The translations under genes and the position numbers were made by a program. DNA of 64,000 bases from Malurus cyaneus samueli (taxonomy: Eukaryota > Chordata > Aves > Passeriformes > Maluridae), in the NCBI GenBank assembly GCA_009741485.1, contig CM019214.1, positions 8,805,662 through 8,869,661 on the forward strand, written 5' to 3'. The notes beneath the pieces were generated by a model that was not told the origin of the DNA, searched no databases, and worked only from the letters and a program-made list of their open reading frames with translations. Every line of letters begins with the position of its first letter. Position 1 is the first letter of the stretch. Below, piece by piece: positions 52,501 to 64,000 of this stretch.

Positions 52501-55500
52501 CTGGCTTTTCAGGACAGAGGGCTCAGGGTGGGCTTACCTTACCCTGGAGCCCAGAGTCGTGCTCTGTAGCATGAAATATCCTTTTAATATTTTTGCTTGC
52601 AGCACTTTTGCTAGATGAACTCCCACTTAATACTGCAAATTCCTAACACCAGGAATGTGTCTGTTAACAAGTATTGAAGGAAGGCATCTCTGAGCCCCCA
52701 CAGGCTTCTGATGATGCCAATTCAGAAAGATCCAGGGATATGTGCAATATGCAGAATATTATTCCAGGAACATCAACAGCACAGAGACCAAGAGGTTTCC
52801 TGAAACCACTTAGAAGAAAACAAGGGCAATCACTCATTTTCTCCCAGTGCTCATACCTAGGTTATGTAATATGTCCTGGTCATTATTTTTGTCTTCCCAT
52901 CCCATCCCTGTGGCAGATGGCTCACCTTGTGTTAATTTGATTGGTAAGATTTCTGGGATGGAGAATGTATCTCGCTGTGCTTGCAGTGAGTACATCTGGC
53001 ATTTCCTGGCTTTCGACTGCTTGACTATGCAACCCAAATAAATACAGGTTTTGTACAGAGATATTGCTAATCCTGTTTGTATTGCTGTATTTATATTAAT
53101 AATGTATCATTAAGCATTGGAGGAAAGTAATTTGAAATGCAAAATGAAGAGAGAGGTGGATGTGAAAAAATTATAATGCTGCAAAATGTAGAAAATGGCA
53201 ATATATTCACAAGGTAACTGAATTAGGTCTTGTAGGAGTAATTACACATAGAACTTTTAATTTTCAAGTATCTGACTTTGCAACTTGTTTCTTAACATAA
53301 ATTTTTTGGCATATTTCAGCTTTTTAATATAATTCCCTATTTTTTTCACCTGGAATGGAACTCTATGAAGAACAAATTATTTTTAACTGTAACAACTTGC
53401 TGCTGTTGTGAGAAGCACCTGAACCCTAGGCAGAGACACACAGGATGGGACTTGGCTCCAGACCCAGAGCCCAAAATTTGGGTGTTGCTGAAACAGCTGT
53501 CTACACGTGAAACACCTATCCTGACACTGCAGTCATTGGGGTCTACAGAACTTCCCTAAAATGGGATCTCTGATGAAGTCACAGCCCTTCAGGTCCTACC
53601 AAATGGCTCTGCAGTGACAGGAACTGAAGCTGAGACACTCACTCCAGTTGCAGGTACCTGCAGTGGCCATAGGTTTAAGGGTCTGAAAGTGGACATAAAG
53701 AGTAGCATATTAATCAATTCCCTAATCATGGACTTTTGGTGCTGTATTTAACACTCCAGGGAGCCCCATTTACTCTCCAGCCACCTCTCCAGAAAATCTT
53801 GGGTCTGCTGCTTTTCCTTCAGCCCCACAGGAATCTGCAGGAGAGAAGAGGGTGTCTGAAATAGAAATAGCACAAGTACATTTGGAAAAGAACTGAGTTC
53901 TCTCCAGAGGAACCAGTCCCCAGCATCCCCTCCAGGCTGGGCAATGGATATATCCATGACTGCCATGCTCAGCAAGCTCCTTCCTCACTTTCTGGAGACA
54001 GGAGGCTCCTGCAGCAGGCAGGGGGAGTGAGGAGATGGAGGCAGGAGGGGAATGCTGGTGTTTAATAAGGGTGCCCAGAAAAGAATGTGTTCTGCTGTGT
54101 TCAATGCTCAGAATATTGTGTGACTGCACAGGGAGAGGGAAGGCCCCTGGCCTGTTTCTCCTCTCATCACTGATTGCTTCAGCAGAGACACTGAGCCATC
54201 CCAAGAGGAGTAAGATAAGTGGTTTTGTTACAGCCACAACCTATCCTCAGAAAGCTGATGGCTGGCAAGGAAGCGAGTCTTTCCCAAATATTAAAATTAA
54301 GGGTGATATTTTGGGGACAATACACTTCTTCACAAAAACGTAACAAGAATTTCACTCTTCCAGCCAAAAGGCTTTGCTGCTGCTGAAATCCAGCTCCCCT
54401 CACCCCCCAGCAAAACACTGAATATATGAAAGTTCCTGGTGAAACATCACGATGGTCTTTTGTAATGAAAAGCATTAAGCAATGTAAAATGACAGGGCCC
54501 TTATCCGCTCCTCTTGAATTAATCAGAAAGTGGTCTACGCTTTTAAGAGAGGATAATGAGGATAAAGTTGCTCATCATAGACACGATGCCATTTACACGG
54601 GTGCCTGACAGGCAAATCATCTTGGAAGTGGTGAGTGTTGCTGTGCCAAGCCCTTGTGCTGGTTTGTGTGATGCTCACCAAGCCTGGAAAGCCAAATCAA
54701 CTGCTCTGATTTATGTAAACCACAACTCTCTGAACTATTTTCAGAAAACACTAGTGAGATTTTGCTTTGGCTTTATCAGTACTAAATGGAAAGCCCAAAG
54801 AGGATAGAAGGGACAATTGCTGTCTTGCAAAAATGTAGCTAAATACCCATAAACCAGAAGTTCAGGTTTACCAAGAACTAAAAAAAAATGGTTAAAAATT
54901 CATTTAAATGAGGCATCACATGACTTGATACAAGCCCTGTGCTGAATTAGAATGTGCCAGGTTTGTGTACAGACATCCCTTCTTAGTCATGCTACAGGCA
55001 TGTCTACAGCAGCACAGTCTGGTGTTCTGTCATGTGTCCTCCTGGCTGATGAAGATCTGCTGCCACATTCCCAAAATGTGCACAGCTGACAGGTGGTCAC
55101 TTCCATGGCTGTGCCATCCAGGAATACATCCTGACACAGAGGCTCGTTTGTCTCCTGTGTAACTGCAGATGACACCCTCACCTAGCTATGCTCAGCCTGG
55201 AGATGTGACCCTCTCTATTAATGGCATCCTCAGCCACATGTCACCACAGCTGCTGAAAGCCTGACTTGTTCTGAAAGGAGATATCAGAATACGGGTTTTG
55301 CTTTTTCCCAGGGTGACAGGGCTTTATCCTAGCTTCCTGCAATCAGAGGTTTTGTGTTTTCCTATGCTGCTTCCAAACTGCTGTGTTTAAGAGCTACTAA
55401 TGATAGCTTTTGGTACCCTTGTAGCTGGGCATTTGCATCAGCAGCTGTGCAGGAGCTGGAACAGACTCGTGGCTGTGCCATGGCAGTGACAGAGCAGCCC

Positions 55501-57698
55501 AAGTCAGGGGGCTTGGCTCCCAAGCTTCCTCAGCATGCCAGCTATGAATGGCTTTATTTGTCTCCATGTGTAACCTCTGCATGCTCAGGGCTGGAAAGCA
55601 GTTCAGAGGTGTCTGGGAAGTGGGCTGGACAGTGTGCTGGAGCCAGAATTATCCATGAATCCATCTCTGTGTGATGCTGAACTCAACAGGGGCTGAGGCC
55701 AGACAGTGAATGATTCCACTCAGGCACCAGTATGAAGCTGAAGCAATAATCACTGCACATTTCTGCCTATGCGACAAATAATTCATGTCCGACCCCTCAA
55801 AAAGTCTCTGTGAAAGTCTCTGATGTTGCCCACTTTTCCACTTCTCAGTGGCCCCAGCTTTGGAAGATGGGGCCATATTATAATGGACCAGCTTGTTATC
55901 CTTCCTGTTAGGGAAAGGCCATGGTGACCTCTGCAGAAACCTATTGGAGTGCTGTAAGGAATTCAAAAATCTTAGCCATAAAATATGAATGGGTTAAAAA
56001 TTCACCCTTCTTTGTTTAAATACTGTGTTTTCAGCAGAGCACAGAGCTTCCCATAGTGTGCTATTAAAACACAGTTAGGTAGAATATTATATAGAAATGG
56101 AAAACCATAACAGCAATTGCAGAAGAGCTGTGGTATGGAACCAAATCAAACCATGCATTTTGTAACAGCTCAAATGCACCCGGACTCTCTAACTGATTAC
56201 TCCATTACTGCTGTAGCTGCTGCATGGACATGCTGGGAATCTATAAAGAGTTGCTCTGACTGTTACTCAACCTCTTTTCTCTGTGGAATGACAATTTCCC
56301 ATTTTTCAGTCTCCAGTACTCCTTCATATCTGTTCAGATGAGCTTAATTATTCAGATCCATTTAACTATTTGTCCTACTGTAGCATGATTCATACCTCAA
56401 AACTCAACACAGTAACTGTCTTACCAAGAAAAAAAATGTGATGTTATTCAAGACACCCTCTTTCTCAACAGGCTATCCCTGAATTTTCTAGTGGGAAACT
56501 CTTTTGTTTGGTTTTATCTTATCTGGAAGAGAGAAGCTTTGTTGTTTCAAAGTATTGATTCTTTTCTGTAGATATTGGGTACAGTATGCAGCTTTTTTTG
56601 TCTCCTATTTTGTTCTTGTCCTTCCCATGTATTTCCCCTTCCAAGCACAGACCCACACTGGCTGCCATCAGTTCTCCATGTTTTTGCTCCTAAATGGGTA
56701 AAGGCTTTTCCTCTCCCCACTCTTGCTGTTCTCAGCCTGCTCAGAGCTACCTGTCTAGTGGAGAGAAGAAAGCCCTTTCCAGGTATTTTGGCTTTTCTGG
56801 GACAAAAAATATTGCACAGGTTTTTGGGGTTTTTTTTTCCCCTCCCAGAAAAATAACTGACTTTTGGCTCCGTGCATGAATCAAGACACATCTGGTGCAA
56901 TGGTCATTTCTCTGGGTCCACCTCTCTGGCCTCTTCCTCAGGGATTAGGCCAGAGGAACTTGTTGATGGCTCTGTGTTGCTTCCCAACTTCCTACATTTA
57001 TATCTTCTTCCTACAGCTCCTCTGGAAAAAGACACCGCCTGAGGCCATGAAGGCTCTGTAGCATCCTGAATCGTGCCTCCTGAGGCAGGGGGATCTCAAG
57101 GACAACAGCTGGGTTAGCAGAGAGCCTGAGAAGAACCCTGGTCCTCCCTGCCCTCCAGTATGAGCACACTTCTGAGGTTTTCCTTCTCCTCAGGTCCATT
57201 TGCAGCTGCTGTGCTGTTTGTCTGGCAGAGGGTGGCCACTGAGACACCCTCTGAGCCTTTCAGGTATCACCCAGTACTCCCTGAACAGAGTTATTGGCAG
57301 TGCACAGATTTGAGAATTTGAGAAATTATGGGCATTTCTTGAGTTAGGCTCTGCAGACTCACCAAAACTGTCTGCAGAAGAGAAATATCCAGTAGAGAAA
57401 TTTACTACGACTTTTTGCTGTCTGAACATTGATCCTATCTGGTTTTAAAGATGAGCAGCTGAGAATGCAACTCTCATCCACTCCCCTAAATCCTCTCTAT
57501 GGCTTTTGGAGTTTTGAGTTTGTTTTTGTTTTGTTTTTTTTTTCCTTTTAGCAAGTTACAAATATTAAGTCCCTGTTTTCCCTGGCTGCTGGAGGCATGG
57601 AGATCCTTCTGAATTCTTCATGGAGTAAGTGCTGCTCTTCTCTAGATTGTGGAAACTGCCCAGCATACATCAGGCAGAGGAGGTAAGAAAATGACAAT
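46520..57698. other. Intergenic DNA with small repeats only
   Basis: Contains A-runs near 47394-47422 and 47946-47958 and a 27-base two-copy tandem repeat at 51100-51153. The longest open frame here (51531-52049, + strand) has no recognisable domain and no coding signature. No exon of a neighbouring gene was identified. Confidence 0.45.
51100..51153. repeat. Two-copy 27-base tandem repeat
   Basis: The unit AGAAATGAAGAA(A/C)GGGAAG followed by ATCTCCAC occurs at 51100-51126 and 51127-51153 with a single difference. Confidence 0.93.
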
Positions 57699-57778
57699 GG
57701 GGAATACAACAAATACATGGGGAATACAACAAATACATGGGGAATCCAGCAAATACATGGGGAATCCAGCAAATGCAG
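57699..57778. repeat. Four-copy 20-base minisatellite
   Basis: The unit GGGGAATACAACAAATACAT is present four times in direct tandem (57699, 57719, 57739, 57759). The last two copies share the change to CCAGC, and the fourth ends GCAG. The order of variants is consistent with stepwise duplication. Confidence 0.95.
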
Positions 57779-60700
57779 CTTCCTCAGTGGTAGTCCCAAG
57801 GGTCCCTGCAGCACAGGCACTGCTTTTACTCAATGTTCCTGAGAGAGCAGGTTAAAACTGGGAGAAGTGCACAGTTTTGGCAGAGTTGTGCTTCTTTCCA
57901 TGAGCACAGACACACACAAAATCCACGTCATGAGTAGGGGAAAACAGAGATCAAGTAACATCCATTCAGCCCAAACATGACTGACACAGCTGACAACATA
58001 AAAACCCTCTATTTGAGCATTCCACATAGAGTTCAACCAAATCCTCAATGATTTTCAGTCATAAATCATTAAAAAATCAGAATTTCTTTTCCTTAGCTTG
58101 AAAAGAAATTAAGAAATTGGCATGAGTTTAGAAGACAGAAATGGAATGAGTTTTGAGAGTAAGATTGAGGACAGGTTAATCTTGAGACCAAGCTGTTTAC
58201 AGACAGGCAGAACCTCCAGGTAGGTTTAATGTAGCAACTGGTGGGAATTCATTGCAAAAAAAAGAAGGGAACAGATAGGAAGAAAGAAAGGTGCAAGAGT
58301 GGGTATAGAAGATGGTTTCTAGGCATCAATAAAGTCTCATATATCTGACAGCCATTAACACAGACTGCTGCAGACTGAAAGAAGCAGGTAAGTTTCTTTA
58401 TACAAACTAAGAAACAAGAGTTAAAAATAATCCACGGAGTCCATTAATTCTGAAATTCAATAATTAAATTCCACTTAGTACTCGCACAGTACATTAATTT
58501 CAGAGCGGTGCCTGAACAGCAGCTAACAGCCACCATAAGAGTGCATAAATATTACCCCTGGTTTATAAACATGAGGAAAAGGGGAGGGGCAATAACTGAA
58601 ATGAGAAGGTGGGTATCTGTGGACATCATCTCCAGGGGTCAGCACAGAGGGCTTTAGCCCAGCTTTTTCTTCACTCCACTGGAAGGTGAGCACAGACTGT
58701 CACCAATGGGGAATGGGGCAATATTCCACTATTTCTGCCTGCTTTAAACAGCTGCAGCAGTGGCAGGCAATAACACAGTGGATTCTTTGCCTCTCAGACC
58801 CAGGATCAGACAATAACATCCCCACACATCACCCTTCTGCACAGGAAGTATGGTTCAGTTACCAGCAAACTCAGGGCAGAGCTGGAATCAATTAGCTCAG
58901 CATTTAAAAACTCTTTTTCTAGGAAAAAGAAATCTATGTTAAACATTAATATCGGGAAATGGGTTAACTATTCACAAGAGGAGAACACAGTACGAAAGGA
59001 CTTTATACACACAGGCAAGTTTGTGAACATAAAGTAAAATCCAGGCCCCACAGAAGTCAGTGGGATCAAGATATTGTCTGCTTGGCTTTAATGAATTTAG
59101 TAATTTGTCCACATATTCTTAGTCTGTAGGGGACACCATAAGGCTCACCACTCTCATTATTAAAGCTCAGGGACATGGAGAATGATAGAGGACTTCCCTT
59201 TCCTAGGATAGGTTAGTAATAATATAATATTTCCATCCCTCTGCGAGGAGGTGACATAAGTGCTTCACTAGCCATCCCTGCTAAACCACATATTTCTCCT
59301 TCAGCACTGCTCCCAGAACAGTTATGGCAGTATTTATACTCTGCCAGAATCACTTCTCTGTGAGTAAAAAATGGTTATACAAGCAGACAGCACAGCAGCT
59401 ACATGTAACTGCGTGATCCTCTTCGTGTGCACTCCCAATATTTTGTTTTCAAAGGCTGGCCATGAGGCATCTCTGGCAGGTTTCTGCCCTCATGTGAAAA
59501 TGCTTGTGGCTCCAACCACCAAAGCAGAAGCTGTGCAGACAGAGCCTGGCTGTAATTGGGCTTTCTAATTTTAAAGCCACGCTACATTACCACTGGTCAA
59601 ATTCTTCAGGGTGCTGAAATCGATCTCTGCAGTAAAGCTGCACCCACGGATGCTGCCCATGTGATCCTGTTTAAATTGGAGCACCACAGAAAAGACAAAC
59701 TATTGTGATTGCTTTTATTCTGCTCTTTACAACAGATATTTTCCAGCCTGGTGGGCTGATAGGAGAAAAAAGCAGAATAATCCTTGACTGTCTTAACTGT
59801 GTCAGCAGAAGCCTCTGGTGCAGATCCAGCTGCACTGGCGAGAGTTCATGTTTTCTGGGATAGTTTGGTTTGCTCATATAATATAGTTTTGCTTTCTTTA
59901 GGAGCACAAAGAGCAGAAATGGTGACACAGCAACAGACCAAGAACAAACTGTGTTGCTCAAATCACTGCTCCTGTATCACTGGGTAAGTCAAGTCCCTCT
60001 AGGGCCACATATGAGCTCTGAGAAACCCGAGCACCTGCTTCACTGTGTGACCAGATCCTGCTGCCACTCACTCCCAGCTGCAAAGGTTATCATCCCCTTA
60101 CAAATGTGAGATGAAGGAAATGTCACCTCTTCTTTGCTGGCTCCAAATTATGGGCCACAGCATTAGCTGAAGGCTTTAATGTGCAGGGTTGGGAATGGGA
60201 GCAGATGCAGTTGGGTGCACATCTCCTTCTGCTGACCCTTTAGAGGCTGTGACTGGGAACAGAGGGGCAGAGCAGGCAGCTGAGGCAGTAACACCTTCAG
60301 CTGCTACAGCAAAGGCTACCATCTGACAAAACCCTTCAGAATGGAATTGTATTCACTGACTTGAGAAATACAGATGTTCATATCATCTGCTAAAGCACCA
60401 AGAAACAGGAAGAATATATGGTAAATCTCCTGTGTGTGCCAGCATTGCCCCAGGACTTCTGTGGCTGAAAACAAGACTCAGCCCTGGTGCTTTCCCTTTT
60501 GTGCTTTCCCTTCTGAGCCAGTCTCTAGCAATGGAGGGGTGATGTTTTCTCAAGCTTTCCTGTGCTCTGCTAAGGAGCTCTTCTGACTGGAGTTTTTCTG
60601 GTGCTCACTTGTGTGAGCAGGAACAGCACAACCTTGGGATGTGTTCTGATAGACACCTGAACATGCAAAGGATCTCTCTGATTACTCTGAGCTATCTCTG

Positions 60701-61442
60701 GTTGGAAGGTGAGAGTTATGGAGCCAGAAGCAGAAGGGGCAAGAGCAAAGTGACTCCAGTTAAGGGCAGTCAGTGCCTTGTCCCAAAACCCCCTGGGTCC
60801 TGCTCAGTGTCTGCTTTTGTTATTAGTGACATATTGCAAGGAACAGAGCCTCCTGCTGCTTCCCAGATGAGACTCAGACTCCCTCTTTCTGGCTTTCCTG
60901 CTGAGCCCCATGAGGTTTGGGATCTAGACCCCTTTCAGGATTGCAGAGGGATGCCCTGTCAGCAGGAGGGACAGAGGATTCCTCAGTCTCCCTGCCTGGC
61001 TCCCCTCCATGCTGAGGTTGGCATGCTCTCATGTCAGACAAAAGCAGATCTTCCTGGGCTGGGGAAAGCACAGAGCCAAAGCTGTTTTCATTCAAGGCAC
61101 ATTTTCCACCCCCCTAGTCTCATTATATGGTGAGGTGGAAGATGAAGAAAAAGATGAGGTAATGCCACTGCCTTTTCTTTAAAAAGCTGCTGATTCTCCT
61201 CAGAAAAGCAGTACCTCTGGTGGAATGAGTCATCCAGCATTTCCTACTCATTTCTTAAATTATCAATGGAGAGAAAGAGAGATGCTCAATCAAAAATGCT
61301 GAATTAATATCTGGAAGCTTCTAGGGATGCCTTGTGCCCCCTCCTAATGGCAGAGAGAATTTGCTTTAGGAAGGCTGAAATCAACGTTTCTATACCATGG
61401 GTTAGAGATCCCAGAAGCAGGCTGGTGCTGACCTAAATGAGA
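57779..61442. other. Intergenic DNA, nothing recognised
   Basis: No exon or known repeat. A 174-codon open frame at 60609-61133 (+) has no domain and no splice context and is treated as chance. Confidence 0.45.
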
Positions 61443-61650
61443 TCATAGAATTATAGAATATTCTGACTTGAAAGGGACCCACAAGAATCATTAAATCCAG
61501 CTCCTGACCCCACACAGAACAGCCCCAAGAATCTCAGCACATGCCTGAGAGCATTGTCCAAACGCTTCCTGAGCTCTGCCAGGCTGGTGCTGTGCCCACT
61601 GGCCTGGGGAGCTGTTCCAGTGTCCAACCATCCTCTGGAGGTCTTGGTGC
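61443..61650 (-). mobile_element. CR1 LINE 3' fragment, different subfamily
   Basis: It begins 'tcatagaattatagaatat' and continues 'tgaaagggacccacaagaa', 'atgcctgagagcattgtcc' and 'gagctctgccaggctggt' to 'gagctgttccagtgtccaac'. The wording differs from the other CR1 copies here, pointing to another CR1 subfamily. Confidence 0.88.
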
Positions 61651-64000
61651 TTGTTCATGCTTGGCCAGCACTCACTGTGGGAGACACCCAGCAGGAGCAC
61701 ATCCGTGTGCTCAGCCACTGCCCAGCCCTCAGCCCATGGGATGAGCCCAGAGCCAGCTCAGCTAAAGCCCCTGCATGTCACAGAGTCAGGATGAGGGATC
61801 CTGGCTGTGCCAAGGCCACCCCTCTGCCTCCAGGTTCTGCCTCTGCCTCTCCTCCCCACGACCTGATATGAACAAAACCTAAACGAGGCGGCATTTGTCA
61901 GGCAGTTTGCTCTCTCCCCTTGTGGCTCATCCTGCTTCTTTTCTCTCTTTTCTCTTACCACTGTTTTCCTTCTTGCTCGTCCTCCCACTCAGCAAGCTCC
62001 TTGCTTTCCAAGGATAGCTTTGCCCTGCAGGTCAGAGCTGCTGCTAGCAGCTGTTTTATTTCTTATTAGTGTTTGAGGAGTTCCCTCCCTGCCTCCCAGG
62101 TCTGCCTGCAATCCCTGCAATGCCACATCTATAAAATATCTGCACCTCCAGCCTAATGACACAAACTGGATTTCAAGGCTATTGAACTAACAGGGTATCT
62201 TAGCAACAAATATTTATTTTAATAACAGTATTCCCAGCCATGTTAAACAAGCACCTACTTCAATAGCAAGAATGCCCTAGAACATTTTATTTTGTACCAC
62301 AACCTACTTTCTGTTGGCTCATCTTCACTTTAAAGAGTTACTGAAGTCAATGCCACTGTCCCAGAGAGGCTGTCCTTAGTGTCTTCCCAACATTTTAGAG
62401 CAATACCCAAAAAAAGCAGATCACTGCACTTCTGCTCAGCACCCACACAGCTTTGATGTGGGGGCTTTCCTCTCACTGTCTGCTAGAAATTTCTGGTTTT
62501 TGCTTACGACCTGCTGGGAGAGGAGTTGTTGAACTGATTTCCTGCACTGTCTGTTCACTGCATATCCAAGGACTGCAATACTCCAACTGCATCCCCAGCA
62601 ATGACAACCAGGCTGATTCCTGCTCCCATCACAGCCAATCCTTGACTGCCATCCTCTCCTTGAAGCTGTCAGGAAGCAACAAGTGACACCCCAGCAGACT
62701 TCCCTGCTACCCCTCGTTCACACTGCTCACCCAACTTGCTGCAAGGTTTTACCATCCCTTTCCTCTGGCCCTTATTAGGATTCCGGGAAGGATTTTTCTT
62801 TGAAAGAAATTTCCAATTTCCTCTTGAAAATTAGCTGTAGTGGAAACATTCACACATCAGAAATAATGGCTAACATAACCACCTAGCTTTACTGTTTTAT
62901 TGTCATTGTACATTTTGCAATTACCTTTTCCTCTCCCCTGCTAGCTAAGCCAAGAGACTGACTGTGACATCAAACCATAATTTGTATGGTCACCGTTATA
63001 AATTTATGAAAGCAAGTAATAGTTTGTCTTATAGAATAAAATAACACAGCATGAAATTAGAGTAGGTTATCTTCATATTCCTTGGACAGCACACTGTTGC
63101 TCCCTGATGGGTTGAAAGCTCTTTCTTTTGATAAACTCACTTGTGTCTGCCTTTGTACTCTCCTAGTGAGATATTTTAGTGACAGAAACATTCAGAAACG
63201 TTTTTCTCAGCATCTCCCTGTAGAGGATAAACCCAGCCCTTCTTGCTCCCAGCACTCACTGGGGGTCAGTTTTGTTTCAGGAAGGGCATGCAGTGGTCAT
63301 CAGAAAGCACAGCCTCTCCCAGAGCACATTTACCTGGGGATTGTCGAGCAAGATGTTCTCCAGGCCTCTCTATTTCCCCCCACATTGCCTCCTGTTCATT
63401 TGTGTGTCAGCAGCAGTGAATCAAAGGGCATCTGAGCATTTCTGCTCCAGGGATTCAGCATGATCCAGCCTGGGCCAGTGAGCACTTGCCTGGCTCCTGG
63501 GGATGGTCCAGCAGAGGCCAGAGTGAGCTTGCCCAGCTCCCAGACTCCTCACTGAATTGCTTCTCTTCCAGAGACTTTAGTCCAAGTATTTTCTCTCTTG
63601 AGAACCCTCCTCCCCCGAGTTACAAATGAATGTTTGTGTACAGCTCAAGGAGAAACACCTTTCACAGTTCCATAAAAATAAACTATGTCAGCCTGAGGCT
63701 GAGTTAGTCAGAAAGCTCTGCTGAGGACAAAAGCTGCTCTAAAGCTGCCATCATGCAGTATTTAGCAATCCCACCTTTGCTAGGGGGTGGATCTACTATC
63801 CCACAAACTGTGCATGCACAGGGGAGCTGGTAATGACACCCAACGACCTGGAACAGCCACAGGACCTTAAAAATGTTATTGCAAGAATCACTGTTTACAC
63901 CTGGATAGCTGAGCACTACTTATGTTGAAAGAGGAATATTGCTCCCCTCTCTCATTCTTGCTTGGTAAGGGTCTAAATCCAGATCAAATATGTGATTCAA
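61651..64000. other. Intergenic DNA to the window edge
   Basis: No gene, RNA gene or known repeat was recognised. Several short open frames on both strands lack any coding character. Confidence 0.45.

Noticed and set aside
60609..61133. 174-codon open frame on the + strand
   Set aside because: Same reasons; the sequence has no motif or family resemblance.
1..64000. tRNA, rRNA, CRISPR arrays, bacterial-type operons
   Set aside because: No tRNA B-box with a matching cloverleaf, no rRNA-like segment and no regularly spaced repeats were seen; the window is eukaryotic nuclear DNA.

Overview
The window is vertebrate nuclear DNA from a bird. The repeats are avian: CR1 LINE copies with their recurrent 'agaatcatagaat'-type 3' ends, and a solo LTR resembling avian ERVL-class LTRs. 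The gene is an intron-rich single-copy locus. A songbird rather than a galliform is suspected from the repeat flavour, but this is weak.

The main gene is ornithine transcarbamylase (OTC), complete on the + strand from the start codon at 2546 to the stop at 33203. I traced ten coding exons by joining GT-AG introns. Their coding lengths are 77, 139, 82, 88, 154, 123, 54, 150, 138 and 60 nt, which sum to 1065 nt (354 codons plus stop). These lengths equal the human OTC exon lengths as I recall them. Exons 1, 3 and 4 and the joins between exons are easy to miss because most exons are shorter than a reportable ORF. The catalytic residues are all present: the STRTR carbamoyl-phosphate loop, His168/Gln171, the SMG loop with Asp263, and the HCLP motif.

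Intron 1 holds the most unusual content. A very G+C-rich, protein-like but frame-broken sequence (5405 to about 6840, + strand) carries two diverged copies of an acidic module and matches no family I recognise. It is followed by an A-rich tail and about 400 bases of almost C-free low-complexity DNA. The whole block is bracketed by two diverged direct repeats (about 4965-5150 and 7517-7702). It looks like an inserted or segmentally copied accessory gene decaying inside the OTC intron.

Layout: 1-90, CR1 end; 280-306, poly-T; 524-1123, solo LTR; 2191-2280, pentanucleotide microsatellite just upstream of OTC; 2546-33203, OTC; 33204 to about 33390, OTC 3' UTR; about 33740-33997, LTR-like segment; 34000-64000, intergenic DNA with scattered CR1 pieces and small tandem repeats. 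No further gene is supported. From the known vertebrate order (RPGR - OTC - TSPAN7) the neighbours should lie outside the window, but no exon of either was recognised here.
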